NCBI GenBank assembly: GCA_047608075.1
Contig: JBLKRX010000010.1
Span: 1 to 64,000 of the forward strand
DNA: 64,000 nucleotides
From: Ferdinandcohnia humi_A
Lineage (GTDB): Bacteria > Bacillota > Bacilli > Bacillales > Bacillaceae_L
Reading direction: 5' to 3'
The stretch's first letter is position 1. Every line of letters begins with the position of its first letter. Shown in pieces: positions 35,757 to 44,667 of the stretch. Under the pieces are notes generated by a model. It did not search any database. It was not told the origin of the DNA and saw only the letters and a list, made by a program, of their open reading frames with translations. Position numbers and translations under genes: made by a program.

Positions 35757-36653
35757 GTGAGAGAGTTGTATTGTTTTATTGTGAATAAAGTATCTGGTTA
35801 TGGGAGAGCATTGAAAATTTGGCAACACATTGAAAGCATACTACAAGAAAAAAACATCATATATTGTGTTCATAATACTCAGAAGGCAAAGCATGCTACT
35901 GAAATTGTGAAGCAACTAGTTTCTAATAAAGAAACTAAAGTGATAGTTGCAGTTGGTGGAGATGGAACGGTCCATGAAGTGATAAATGGATTAGTCGGCT
36001 CAGATATTCCATTAGGTATTATTCCAGCAGGATCTGGAAATGATTTTTGTAGAGGATTAGGTATACCGTTGAGATTTGATAAAGCTTTAGATCGAATATT
36101 AAAACACGAAGTAAATATTATTGACATCGGCTGTGTAAATGCTAAATACTTTGCTACAGTAGTAGGAATCGGATTTGACGGGAAAGTGGCAGAAGCAACG
36201 AATAGCTCGAAATACAAAATATTTCTCAATTTTGTTCGATTAGGCAGTATCTCATACCTAGTCGGTGTATTGAAAGTATTGGTCAATTATAAACCGACAT
36301 ATGTTGAATTGGATATTGATAGTATGCAACTTAAAATTCCAAAGTTATGGCTTGTTGCAGTAGCAAATTCTACTTTTTATGCTGGAGGAATGGCAATCTG
36401 CCCTGGTGCCAAAAATAATGATGGTTTGTTTGATATATGTGTCGTTCAAGACATGTCAAGATGGCAGCTTTTACGTATACTACCAACTGTTTTTAAAGGG
36501 CGTCACATCCAACACCCTTCTATTAAAATATTCAGAGGGAAAGAAATTGAAATTCTTTCTGAAACACCGCTAATTGTTCATGGAGATGGTGAAATAATTG
36601 GTGAAACTCCTGTAAAGCTAAAAATTAAACCGAATTTATTATATGTTGTGTAA
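35757..36653 (+). CDS. Diacylglycerol kinase family protein (YegS/BmrU/DgkB-type lipid kinase)
   Basis: 298 residues. The DAGK catalytic domain is intact: nucleotide loop AVGGDGTVHEVINGL, substrate motif IPAGSGNDFCRG, and the C-terminal LIVHGDGEIIGETPVKLK. It phosphorylates diacylglycerol or a related lipid at the inner membrane face. The GTG start at 35757 has only a weak ribosome-binding site. A remnant of a paralogous gene lies downstream at 38241-38339. A terminator follows. Confidence 0.88.
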   Translation: MRELYCFIVNKVSGYGRALKIWQHIESILQEKNIIYCVHNTQKAKHATEIVKQLVSNKETKVIVAVGGDGTVHEVINGLVGSDIPLGIIPAGSGNDFCRGLGIPLRFDKALDRILKHEVNIIDIGCVNAKYFATVVGIGFDGKVAEATNSSKYKIFLNFVRLGSISYLVGVLKVLVNYKPTYVELDIDSMQLKIPKLWLVAVANSTFYAGGMAICPGAKNNDGLFDICVVQDMSRWQLLRILPTVFKGRHIQHPSIKIFRGKEIEILSETPLIVHGDGEIIGETPVKLKIKPNLLYVV

Positions 36654-36696
36654 GGAAAAAAGATAGAATCCATATACCTATTATAAGAATTAAACC

Positions 36697-36740
36697 AAAA
36701 CCCCTTATTTCATGCTCCGTCTGAAACAAGGGGTTTCGTT
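36697..36740 (+). terminator. Rho-independent terminator of the lipid kinase gene
   Basis: AAACCCCTT / AAGGGGTTT stem with a 22-base loop, followed by CGTTCT. About 45 bases after the stop. Confidence 0.65.
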
Positions 36741-36756
36741 CTAAAAAAGCTAAGAC

Positions 36757-36861
36757 TCATCCCTTATTCATTTCTTCTAATGCCTTTTCATAATCAAATT
36801 CAACTAATGCTACAATCATCTGTTTTACGTTTTCAATAACAGCTTTAATAAGTTCTAGCAT
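36757..36861 (-). CDS. Possible 34-residue miniprotein
   Basis: MLELIKAVIENVKQMIVALV then EFDYEKALEEMNKG and a stop: an amphipathic helix with acidic end. GAAAGGA lies 13 bases before the ATG, which is long. Type I toxin-like or spurious. Confidence 0.3.
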   Translation of the reverse strand: MLELIKAVIENVKQMIVALVEFDYEKALEEMNKG

Positions 36862-37108
36862 AATGCAGAAGGCATCCTTTCTATTTTAGTAACAAATTTT
36901 CTCACAGGGGTGTTGAAGTGCTAAAATTAATTTTCACTTAAAATATTATTATCTATTCATATTTTCAATATATAAGTTCTTACCTGTTAAACTGCCTAAA
37001 TTACGGGAACAGGTTAAGAACTAATAAAAAAGTTTTTTAAGGCTGATTTCGCATAGATTGTTGTTTTACGAACAGGTTTACTATTAAGTTTTTACAGAAG
37101 GATATATT

Positions 37109-37363
37109 ATTCTGACAAGATTACTCTGGAATTCATCAACGCTGTCAGAATTGACCACTGATTCTGACACCATTACTCTTGAATTCATTAAAGCCGTCAA
37201 AATAGACCCCTCATTCTGACATGATTACTCTTGAATTCATTAATGCTGTCAGAATTGACCCGTGATTCTGACACGTTTACTCTTGAATGCATCAAAGCTG
37301 TCAGAATTGACCCCTGATTCTGACACCATTACTATTGAATGCACTAAAGCAGTCAGAATAGAT
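37109..37363. repeat. Palindromic tandem array 2 (five units, inverted relative to array 1)
   Basis: Units of 52 bases begin at 37109, 37161, 37213, 37265 and 37317. Each reads ATTCTGACA, a TTACTCTTGAATTCATTAAA-type core and TGTCAGAAT, the reverse complement of array 1. Variation is mostly in the spacer. Confidence 0.9.
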
Positions 37364-37462
37364 CCCAGAACTAATTAAGTTGCCTTGAATTCACCAAACC
37401 TTATCAGAAGTCATCACTAAACTGGTACAGAGAGCAACAAAGTTTACAAAAAGAGCCTTTAA
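37364..37462. repeat. Flank of palindromic array 2
   Basis: TTCACCAAACCTTATCAGAA, then ACTAAACTGGTACAGAGAGC and AACAAAGTTTACAAAAAGAG; reverse complement of the 26921-27017 flank. Confidence 0.75.
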
Positions 37463-37552
37463 TAAAAATTATGATTTCTCTATAAACTCTGTTAAAAAAA
37501 ACCCATTTTGCCAATGCTAAAATATAAAAATAATGCTATGGGAGCGAATAGG

Positions 37553-38176
37553 ATGGTTAAAAACGGAAATAAAACAATTCATGTAGTATTACTATTATTT
37601 GTTACCGCTGTTTTAATTTGGTCAGTTATCAATCCTGCCAAATACTCTACATGGGCAATGGAGTCAGTTCCTGCTATTGTCTTACTAATCATTGCTGCTG
37701 CTACGTACAATAAATTTCGGCTTACAACACTTTCCTATATAACTATTGTAATTCTTGCGGTTATCATGTTCGTTGGTGGCCATTATACGTACTCAGATGT
37801 CCCCCTCTTTAATTGGATAAAAGATATTTATGATTTAAATCGAAACCACTATGATCGGTTTGGGCATTTACTAAAGGGTTTATTTGCGATTGTAATAAGA
37901 GAAATATTAATTCGGAAAACCCCACTAACTATAGGGCCGTGGTTATTTGCTATTACGATTAGTGTTGCACTTGCCATTGCATCTTTATATGAAATAATAG
38001 AATGGCTGGTTTCGAAAATAACTAAAGGAGGAAAAGCTGCTAAAGATTTTCTAGGAACACAAGGAGATATCTGGGATACTCAATGGGATATGTTGTTAAC
38101 ATTAATTGGATCTTTACTTGCTTTGCTTATTTTTTCAAAATTACACACAAATTTGTTAAGAAAAATGGGCGAATAA
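37553..38176 (+). CDS. DUF2238 membrane protein (YjdF-like)
   Basis: 207 residues from the ATG at 37553, which has GGGAG eight bases upstream; an earlier ATG 15 codons back lacks a site. About six membrane helices and the conserved DRFGHLLKGL and EIIEWLVS...GDIWDTQWDMLLT motifs of DUF2238. Function unknown. Single gene. Confidence 0.82.
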   Translation: MVKNGNKTIHVVLLLFVTAVLIWSVINPAKYSTWAMESVPAIVLLIIAAATYNKFRLTTLSYITIVILAVIMFVGGHYTYSDVPLFNWIKDIYDLNRNHYDRFGHLLKGLFAIVIREILIRKTPLTIGPWLFAITISVALAIASLYEIIEWLVSKITKGGKAAKDFLGTQGDIWDTQWDMLLTLIGSLLALLIFSKLHTNLLRKMGE

Positions 38177-38240
38177 TTATACTCGGTTCGGATATCTTTA
38201 TACTCTTAGGATATGATAGGCAATGATCTGGAATTGCTAA

Positions 38241-38339
38241 AACGCACCTTTTTCACTTATTGTTCATGGGGACGGAGAAGCAATCGGCCAAAATCCTGTC
38301 AAGCTAAAAAGCATTAAGATCGTGAATATCTTGGATTAA
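38241..38339 (+). pseudogene. Lipid kinase C-terminal remnant
   Basis: Reads NAPFSLIVHGDGEAIGQNPV then KLK and a short end before TAA. It matches the C-terminus of the intact kinase at 35757 (LIVHGDGEIIGETPVKLK), about 65 percent by eye. No upstream part of the gene is present; a 10-codon ORF with a GGAGAGG site follows at 38415. Confidence 0.75.
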
Positions 38340-38526
38340 ATGGGGAAAATAATTGAAGATTGTTAAAAAACAGCGTTTGAAATAAGCGCAATTAAATTGT
38401 AAAAGGAGAGGAAAATGAGTTTGAAAAATAGCATCGAAAAACTGTAATGGAAACAAAGATAAAAATTATATACAAAAGTATTTCTACATAAAAAAATCAT
38501 CGTTCTTCTAAAGAGGTGCATCAACT

Positions 38527-39387
38527 ATGCCAGAATGGATAAACATTTTAGTCAGAGCTATTACTTTCATTATCGTATTATTTGCAGTAACAAAGTTACT
38601 TGGTAAAAAGCAATTATCTGAACTTTCATTTTTTGAATATGTGTCTGGAATTACCATTGGTAGTATTGCAGCTGAGGTAGTTATGGGACTTGAGAGAAAT
38701 ATTTTAAATGGAGTTCTTGGAATTTTAGCTTTCGGGATTACACCCTATTTTGTAGGATTTCTAGCAATGAAAAGTAAAAAAGTACGTAATTTTGTCGAAG
38801 GGAAAGGAACTGTTTTTATAAAAAACGGAAAAGTTATGGAGGATAACCTTAAAAAGGAAAAGTATACTACTGATGAATTATTGGAATTACTTCGCAAGAA
38901 AAATGTTTTTCAGGTTGCAGATGTTGAATTTGCTGTATTAGAACCTACAGGTGATTTAAGTGTTTTATTAAAAAAGGAAAATCAGCCTATAACACCAAAA
39001 GATCTGAAATTAATTGTACCATCTATCAAAGAACCACAAACGGTTATTATGGACGGAGTCATTATGGATGAACCTTTATCTACTATTGGTCTTAGCAGAC
39101 GCTGGTTAAAATCCGAGCTTGACAAATTGGGAGTTGCAATCGAAAACGTTTTTCTTGGTCAAGTTGATTCGTATGGACAGCTAACAGTTGACTTATACGA
39201 TGATAAACTTCAAGTCCCTTCTCCTCAAGAAAAACCACTATTACTAGCAACTATGAAGAAATGTCAGGCAGATCTAGAAATATTTGCACTTAGCACTCAA
39301 GATCCTTCAGCAAAATCTATGTATACAAAGAATAGCGAAAAATTACAAGAAGCAATTAATAAAGTCATTCCTTTGATACAAAATTAA
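38527..39387 (+). CDS. DUF421 (YetF-like) membrane protein with C-terminal DUF1657 domain
   Basis: 286 residues. Three membrane helices (about 1-90), then the DUF421 soluble domain (about 95-210; VFIKNGKVMEDNLKKEKYTT, DELLELLRKKNVFQVADVEF, RRWLKSELDKLG). The last 50 residues (LLATMKKCQADLEIFALSTQ; DPSAKSMYTKNSEKLQEAIN) align with the two stand-alone DUF1657 proteins of the adjacent spoVA operon. DUF421 and DUF1657 genes accompany spoVA2mob operons, but here they are fused. It has its own terminator at 39494. Role unknown, probably in the spore inner membrane. Confidence 0.88.
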   Translation: MPEWINILVRAITFIIVLFAVTKLLGKKQLSELSFFEYVSGITIGSIAAEVVMGLERNILNGVLGILAFGITPYFVGFLAMKSKKVRNFVEGKGTVFIKNGKVMEDNLKKEKYTTDELLELLRKKNVFQVADVEFAVLEPTGDLSVLLKKENQPITPKDLKLIVPSIKEPQTVIMDGVIMDEPLSTIGLSRRWLKSELDKLGVAIENVFLGQVDSYGQLTVDLYDDKLQVPSPQEKPLLLATMKKCQADLEIFALSTQDPSAKSMYTKNSEKLQEAINKVIPLIQN

Positions 39388-39493
39388 TTTCAAAGGTCAT
39401 AAGAGATATTCTTTTGATTTTTATAATTTCCGTTACTATTACCTAGACCCTTTTTAGCTTTTAAATATGTAAAAAGCCTAACATATCATAAAT

Positions 39494-39519
39494 GAAAAAG
39501 CAGGTTTCCCTGCTTTTTT
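39494..39519 (+). terminator. Rho-independent terminator after the DUF421 gene
   Basis: AAAAAGCAGG / CCTGCTTTTTT with a four-base loop and T run; it separates the DUF421 gene from the spoVA operon. Confidence 0.85.
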
Positions 39520-39709
39520 CATTTTTCTTAAAATCTGTAGTGAAAAAAGTAATGATCATCTCCCTCTAATGTAAAAATCAAAGGGAGAAAGTTTATTTAT
39601 GAATGGTATTTTTTCCCTTATTTACCTTTAATTTCATAATCGAAGAATAACTATTTTAGAGATATTGTGGTGATATTAATGTTGATTCTAATACAAAGGA
39701 GGAAAAAAA

Positions 39710-39913
39710 ATGACGGTTGCTACTCAGGTACAACAAACTCTGGCAGGATTAAAGAGTGCCCAAGCAAGTTTTGAAACATTTGCCTTACAAACAGAAAATC
39801 AACAAGCAAAACAAATGTATCAACAAGCTGCCCAACAAACCCAATCAATTGTTGATATGGTAAATCAACGTGTTCAAGACATCCAAACTGAAGAACCACA
39901 ATATAAACAATAG
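39710..39913 (+). CDS. DUF1657 protein, first gene of the spoVA operon
   Basis: 67 residues, strong ACAAAGGAGGAAAAAAA site. A single helical hairpin (VQQTLAGLKSAQASFETFAL; QMYQQAAQQTQSIVDMVNQR) ending EEPQYKQ, closely related to the last gene of the operon and to the tail of the DUF421 protein. These are typical of spoVA2mob operons. Molecular role unknown. Confidence 0.88.
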   Translation: MTVATQVQQTLAGLKSAQASFETFALQTENQQAKQMYQQAAQQTQSIVDMVNQRVQDIQTEEPQYKQ

Positions 39914-39923
39914 TAATGAAAAA

Positions 39924-39947
39924 AAGGTTGGTGTTACAACCAACCTT
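39924..39947 (+). terminator. Internal hairpin of the spoVA operon
   Basis: AAGGTTGG / CCAACCTT hairpin 11 bases after the first DUF1657 stop, without a T run. It may stabilise or attenuate mRNA. Confidence 0.4.
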
Positions 39948-39981
39948 GATTCCACTATAAAAGAATTGGACTGATTTAATA

Positions 39982-40440
39982 ATGGCAAAAAGTTCATTTA
40001 TAAATATGTTTATTATAATTGTTTTTCTTGTCTGCAGCGGTAGCAATACAATTAATCAAAATCACTCTAATACTGCAGCAATTAATCCAGGGACTACAAT
40101 TTATTCAGATATGAATTCATCAATTTCACAAAAGGCAAATGAGATTGTATTAAAAATGGAAGAAACCACAGATGTTGTTTCAATTAATACAGATAATGAA
40201 CTTTTATTAGCTTTTAAAGTAAAACAATTTGATAAATTACGCTTGAAAAGTATTGAAAAAAAAGTGAAAGACAAATTAAAAAAAGCCTTTCCAAAACACC
40301 AAATAACTGCTTCAAGTGATTTAAAAATTTTCATTGAGGTTTCTAGGCTACATCAGAAAGTAACAGACGGAAAAATTGATAATAAGAAATTTAAAAAACG
40401 TTTTAAAGAAATTAAAAATCTTAGTCAAGAACAAACCTAA
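39982..40440 (+). CDS. YhcN/YlaJ-type sporulation lipoprotein-like protein
   Basis: 152 residues. Hydrophobic N-terminal signal (FINMFIIIVFLVCSGSNT); the cysteine sits in FLVC, a poor lipobox, so the lipid anchor is uncertain. The mature part has the YhcN/YlaJ pattern (ANEIVLKMEETTDVVSINTD; VKDKLKKAFPKHQITASSDL). It occupies the lipoprotein position of spoVA2mob operons, between DUF1657 and spoVAC. Weak ribosome-binding site. Confidence 0.75.
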   Translation: MAKSSFINMFIIIVFLVCSGSNTINQNHSNTAAINPGTTIYSDMNSSISQKANEIVLKMEETTDVVSINTDNELLLAFKVKQFDKLRLKSIEKKVKDKLKKAFPKHQITASSDLKIFIEVSRLHQKVTDGKIDNKKFKKRFKEIKNLSQEQT

Positions 40441-40458
40441 AGTGAGATGAAGTAAAAA

Positions 40459-40938
40459 ATGGCAAATGAGAAACGAAAAAATTTAACACCTACACAACAA
40501 GAATACTACCAGCTTGAGAAAAAGCGTGAAACGAAACGCCCCATCATCAAAAACTGTATTAAAGCGTTTTTAATAGGTGGTTTAATATGTAGTATTGGTC
40601 AAGCTATTCAACTATTTTATATTTATAACTTTAATTTTACTGAGAAAACTGCAAGCAATCCTACAGTTGCAACTATGGTTTTTATATCGATGCTTTTAAC
40701 TGGCTTTGGTGTATATGATCGTATAGCACAGTTCGGAGGCGCTGGTAGTGCAGTTCCAGTAACAGGTTTCGGTAATGCCGTAATTTCCGCAGCAATTGAA
40801 CACCGTACGGAAGGTTTTGTATTAGGTGTTGGAGGTAACATGTTTAAATTGGCAGGATCTGTAATTCTATTTGGTACATTTTCTGCTTTTGTTGTAGCAC
40901 TCATTAAGACAATTCTAACTAATTGGGGTGGTCTATAA
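40459..40938 (+). CDS. spoVAC: Stage V sporulation protein AC
   Basis: Membrane channel subunit for dipicolinic acid uptake and release across the spore inner membrane. 159 residues, hydrophilic N-terminus (1-30) then four membrane segments with the signature GVYDRIAQFGGAGSAVPVTG and FGNAVISAAIE. The stop is immediately followed by the spoVAD start, so translation is coupled. Confidence 0.95.
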   Translation: MANEKRKNLTPTQQEYYQLEKKRETKRPIIKNCIKAFLIGGLICSIGQAIQLFYIYNFNFTEKTASNPTVATMVFISMLLTGFGVYDRIAQFGGAGSAVPVTGFGNAVISAAIEHRTEGFVLGVGGNMFKLAGSVILFGTFSAFVVALIKTILTNWGGL

Positions 40939-41946
40939 ATGTTACATGGCCATAGGACCTGGATTTTTGATAATAAGCCCGTTATTCTTTCAACCGCAAC
41001 TGTAGGTGGTCCTTTTGAAGCTAAAGGAAATATTGCAGATGATTTTGATCTTTTACATGAAGACCTGTGGTTAGGTGAGGATTCATATGAAAAAGCTCAT
41101 AAGGTATTATTTGAAGAAGCATACTTTAAGGCAATCGAGAAGGCAAATGTAGAGAAGGAAAAAATTCAGTTTATCATATCCGGTGACTTGATTAATCAAA
41201 TAACACCGTCAAGCTTTGCTGCGAGAACATTAAGTACTCCCTATTTAGGTATTTTTGGAGCATGTTCAACCTCAATGGAAGGCTTAGCTTTAGGTGCACA
41301 TATCGTAAATTACGGGAGTGCAAACTACTTATTAACTGGGGCAGCAAGTCATAATACTGCGGTAGAAAAGCAATTCCGATATCCAACAGAATATGGAGGG
41401 CAAAAACCCCCTACCGCCCAATGGACTGTTACAGGTGCAGGTGTTGCCCTGCTAAGTAACAATGGTGTTGGTCCCCGTGTTACATCTGCTACGATTGGAC
41501 GAGTGGTGGATATCGGATTTTCAGACCCATTTAATATGGGAGGAGCAATGGCCCCTGCTGCAGTTGATACGATTGAAGCTCATTTTCGAGATATGCAAAT
41601 AGATGCTTCTTATTATGATTTAATTGTTACAGGTGATTTAGGACATATAGGTCGGGAAGTATCTTTAGATTTGATGCACAAGCATGGTATTACACTAGAA
41701 GAATCTAAGTATTTAGATTGTGGTTTATTAATTTATCGGGAAGATCAACCGGTACTATCTGGTGGAAGTGGTGCAGCATGTTCCGCAACAGTGGTATATG
41801 GTCATATTTTAAACCGTATGAGAAAAGGGGAATTTAATCGTATTCTAGTTGTGGCAACTGGGGCATTATTGTCACCATTATCTTATCAGCAAAATGAAAC
41901 AATTCCATGCATTGCACATGCAGTTTCAATTGAAAGTGGAGGTTAA
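40939..41946 (+). CDS. spoVAD: Stage V sporulation protein AD
   Basis: Soluble subunit that binds dipicolinic acid. 335 residues with a thiolase-like fold; GACSTSMEGLALGAHIV and PTAQWTVTGAGVALL are typical, and the C-terminal GGSGAACSATVVYGHIL block is conserved. Normal length for the family. Follows spoVAC without a gap. Confidence 0.96.
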   Translation: MLHGHRTWIFDNKPVILSTATVGGPFEAKGNIADDFDLLHEDLWLGEDSYEKAHKVLFEEAYFKAIEKANVEKEKIQFIISGDLINQITPSSFAARTLSTPYLGIFGACSTSMEGLALGAHIVNYGSANYLLTGAASHNTAVEKQFRYPTEYGGQKPPTAQWTVTGAGVALLSNNGVGPRVTSATIGRVVDIGFSDPFNMGGAMAPAAVDTIEAHFRDMQIDASYYDLIVTGDLGHIGREVSLDLMHKHGITLEESKYLDCGLLIYREDQPVLSGGSGAACSATVVYGHILNRMRKGEFNRILVVATGALLSPLSYQQNETIPCIAHAVSIESGG

Positions 41947-41952
41947 AGAACA

Positions 41953-42309
41953 ATGTTTGCTATGTTTTTTTGGGCGTTTGTTATTGGTGGAATTATTTGT
42001 GTTATAGGTCAGGTCATGTTTGATTTATTTAAACTCACCCCTGGACATACCTTAAGTGCAATGGTAGTAGCGGGAGCAATATTAGACGGTTTAAATCTTT
42101 ACGAACCATTAATAAATTTTGCTGGAGCAGGTGCAAGTATACCTATCACAAGCTTTGGAAATTCTCTTGTACATGGTGCATTACAAGAGGCTGAAAAACA
42201 TGGCTTAGTAGGAGTTTTGACTGGTATGTTTGAAGTTACTAGTTCTGGTATATCAGCGGCAATAATATTTGGATTTATTGGAGCTTTATTATTTAAACCT
42301 AAAGGATAG
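41953..42309 (+). CDS. spoVAE: Stage V sporulation protein AE (SpoVAEb type)
   Basis: 118 residues, four membrane segments, homologous in pattern to SpoVAC (IINFAGAGASIPITSFGNSL; VHGALQEAEKHGLVGVLTGM). The GTGGAGG site overlaps the end of spoVAD. Together AC-AD-AEb form the minimal DPA transport module of spoVA2mob operons. Confidence 0.95.
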   Translation: MFAMFFWAFVIGGIICVIGQVMFDLFKLTPGHTLSAMVVAGAILDGLNLYEPLINFAGAGASIPITSFGNSLVHGALQEAEKHGLVGVLTGMFEVTSSGISAAIIFGFIGALLFKPKG

Positions 42310-42322
42310 GAGAGACAATATT

Positions 42323-42529
42323 ATGACTGTTGCATCTCAAGTGAAACAAAGTCTGGCAAGTCTAAAAAGTATACATGCTAGTCTTCAAGGTCTAGCATTA
42401 AAGTCTATTGATGAGAAATCCCAAAGAACTTTCCATGAAACAATGCTAGTAACAGAAGAAATAATTGAAGATCTCAAAATGAGGATAGGAAAGTTAGAAA
42501 AAGAAGAACCACAATATGAGGGTTTTTAA
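42323..42529 (+). CDS. DUF1657 protein, last gene of the spoVA operon
   Basis: 68 residues from ATG 42323 (TAGGAGAGAC upstream); the earlier in-frame start lies inside spoVAE and is rejected. Same pattern as the first gene (MTVASQVKQSLASLKSIHAS; ending EEPQYEGF), so the operon is bracketed by two DUF1657 paralogues. Confidence 0.87.
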   Translation: MTVASQVKQSLASLKSIHASLQGLALKSIDEKSQRTFHETMLVTEEIIEDLKMRIGKLEKEEPQYEGF

Positions 42530-42718
42530 ATTTAATAACTGCATATTAGTAATGATTTATTATTTATCGATGATTTTATGACAAAAGTATTTTATAGATT
42601 CGTCTACATCGATGAGAAAATATTTGGTATTGTTCTTATTCAAACATTTTCAGTGCGACTTGTGTTTTTCTAGGGGAGTAAAGAAAAAATTATATCGCCA
42701 CCTACAATTTTTTAAGGT

Positions 42719-42806
42719 CTAACTTAGTTTTTCTATTTCCGCCAAATAGTTGAACAGTCTGCCTAATCCAAAATATTGGTCATAACCCTTTTCCAAAGTA
42801 ATAAGA
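42719..42806 (-). pseudogene. Short decayed coding fragment
   Basis: The minus strand reads ITLEKGYDQYFGLGRLFNYL then AEIEKLS and a stop. Protein-like, with no start and no recognised family. Confidence 0.3.
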
Positions 42807-42929
42807 AATCAACGGGACTATCACATGTGAGACGTATCAGCTTCTTGCTATGATTATAGAACCTTTACAATTTCGCTAGAAAATAAATACCCCCTGCCCA
42901 TTATGGATCTAGTTTCGGACACAAAAAAG

Positions 42930-43085
42930 TTTTGAGTATTTAAATCTCGCTCGATAACATTGCTGCACCTTGTCGCTTGACATGGAGCCTTGAAGCGTGG
43001 CGTCTTACGTAAGGCGAAAGTTAGAGGACGCTCTTTTCGCAAATCAAATAAGCATACCACGCTCATCATTCCATATCCAGAGAAG
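42930..43085. other. GC-richer intergenic sequence
   Basis: Contains TTGACATGGAGCCTTGAAGC, GTGGCGTCTTACGTAAGGCG and AGAAGCGCGCG in otherwise AT-rich DNA. No gene; an ORF across it on the minus strand has no ribosome-binding site. Possibly a relict repetitive element. Confidence 0.25.
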
Positions 43086-43171
43086 CGCGCGTTTTAATGT
43101 TTTCAATAAATAAACTAAACGAATTTCAAATAATTTATCTAAGATGTGTCCAGAAAACTATCCTACCCCAG

Positions 43172-43678
43172 TTATTTAAAATCGTCTGCAGTTAGTTCCC
43201 AGACAAGTTTGTTAGGGTTTGTTTTACCACCTAGTATTATTGTGTAAGAATCAGACTCTCTAGAGTCAAATATAATATCTCCATTTACCGAATCACCTTC
43301 TTTTATTTCTCCTCCAATTTGACTACCAAAACTATATTCATTACCATAAGTTTCATTGTTCCAGTTTACTACTTCATCTACAAAAATTTTAAATGGTAAA
43401 ATATCTTCTATATTTACAACCTGAGAAGATCTGCTAGTTACGGTAGCACTTGCGACAATGTACGTACCTCTTTTAGATTTTTCACCATCTCCCCCTGCTT
43501 CATACCTAATATCGTTTAATACTACCTCAAAATCACCTTTATCGGTTTTAAAAAGACCTGTTTCTCCTAATTTTAATACTCCATCTTCACTTATGGCAGT
43601 TTCCTCTGAACCTCCTCCACAAGCACTTACTACCATTATCAATAAAACTAGCATAGATAAAAGATTAAATTTTTTCAT
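43172..43678 (-). CDS. DUF4352-type lipoprotein
   Basis: 168 residues from ATG 43678 (TAGGAG upstream). Lipoprotein signal with lipobox VSAC (Cys20), then a beta-rich domain with DUF4352-like features (FEVVLNDIRYEAGG; GTYIVASATVTSRSSQVVNI; GDIIFDSRESDSYTIILGGK). Extracytoplasmic, immunoglobulin-like. Function unknown. Isolated gene. Confidence 0.78.
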   Translation of the reverse strand: MKKFNLLSMLVLLIMVVSACGGGSEETAISEDGVLKLGETGLFKTDKGDFEVVLNDIRYEAGGDGEKSKRGTYIVASATVTSRSSQVVNIEDILPFKIFVDEVVNWNNETYGNEYSFGSQIGGEIKEGDSVNGDIIFDSRESDSYTIILGGKTNPNKLVWELTADDFK

Positions 43679-44667
43679 TAATATTCTACTCCTATCATTT
43701 TTTATAATTGAAATTAAATCTATCAAGCTGCTATTAAAAATATATCAACTTAGTTACTGAGCATATACCTTGACTTCGTTAGAAAAAATGTCAAAGAACG
43801 TGTATGTGTGCATTTGTTCATGAAACTTCTACTAGATACTATGGGGGATTATTATAATAGAAATGATTCTATTTAATTTCATGTTGTTCCCTTGCGGTCT
43901 AGTATTTTTCAATAGAATCCTGCACAATTCACAATTTTAGGTTCCATCAAACAAAGATTAGTATAGGATAAAAGATATGGTCAAAACGTGCTTTGTTGAT
44001 TTGGGAAAGTAAAGATAATGTACGATTAAATAATATACTTTTAAGAATATTCCGAAAATTAATGATACACATTTACCATAAACTCTTACCTCCATTTTTA
44101 AATTTAGTTATAAATTCGACAATCTTTATCATGATACCTTCTAATAAAGAAAAAATTTTTACTGTTAGCAAGAATCATTGTAAACTCCCACTAAACACAT
44201 CACGTTTAACAGTTTGTGAAAGAGCAATTCTGGCTGATGCAGTAAAAATTGGTAATAAAAGGAGTTTCATTGTAAAGGTAAGAGCCAAGCAAAAAGTAAG
44301 AATGCTTTTGATAATTATAATATAGAATCAAAAGTGGTTTCCTTTTACCTCATGTGCATCACTGAAATGACCAACAATTCCTTGACCCATATCTATACCA
44401 AGTTAACAAGTGGGTAGACTAAGTTGTACTAGTGATGCACAAACTACTAGATCGAGTGTTATTCTAAGTAAGTATATATTTATATTAAAAAGCTAATGCC
44501 AATCGTTCTTTTCTTTTGATTTGTTTGTAAGATATTATTCTACCAATTGTAGGTTTATACCTCTACAATTTGTGATATATGCTATTAAATAATGAAGAAT
44601 GGCACAACTTTAATTTCTGATAGTAATCATTATGTAAGAATAAAATATTTAAGCAAATTATACTTCT
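43679..44667. other. Long intergenic region, nothing supported
   Basis: A plus-strand ORF (43993-44325, 110 codons) has no ribosome-binding site and no clear motif. A minus-strand stretch near 44370-44400 reads DMGQGIVGHFSDAHEVK, faintly GAF-like, without open flanks. I do not support either. Confidence 0.3.

Noticed and set aside
39600..39640. Sigma-G promoter before the spoVA operon
   Set aside because: TGAATG and CATAAT are present but 29 bases apart, too far for a promoter.
42854..43069. 71-codon minus-strand ORF in a GC-rich patch
   Set aside because: No start site and composition follows the GC-rich repeat-like DNA, not protein.
43993..44325. 110-codon plus-strand ORF
   Set aside because: No ribosome-binding site, composition unlike the real genes, no motif.
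44350..44420. GAF-like reading DMGQGIVGHF
   Set aside because: Too short, flanked by stops, and not extendable in any frame.
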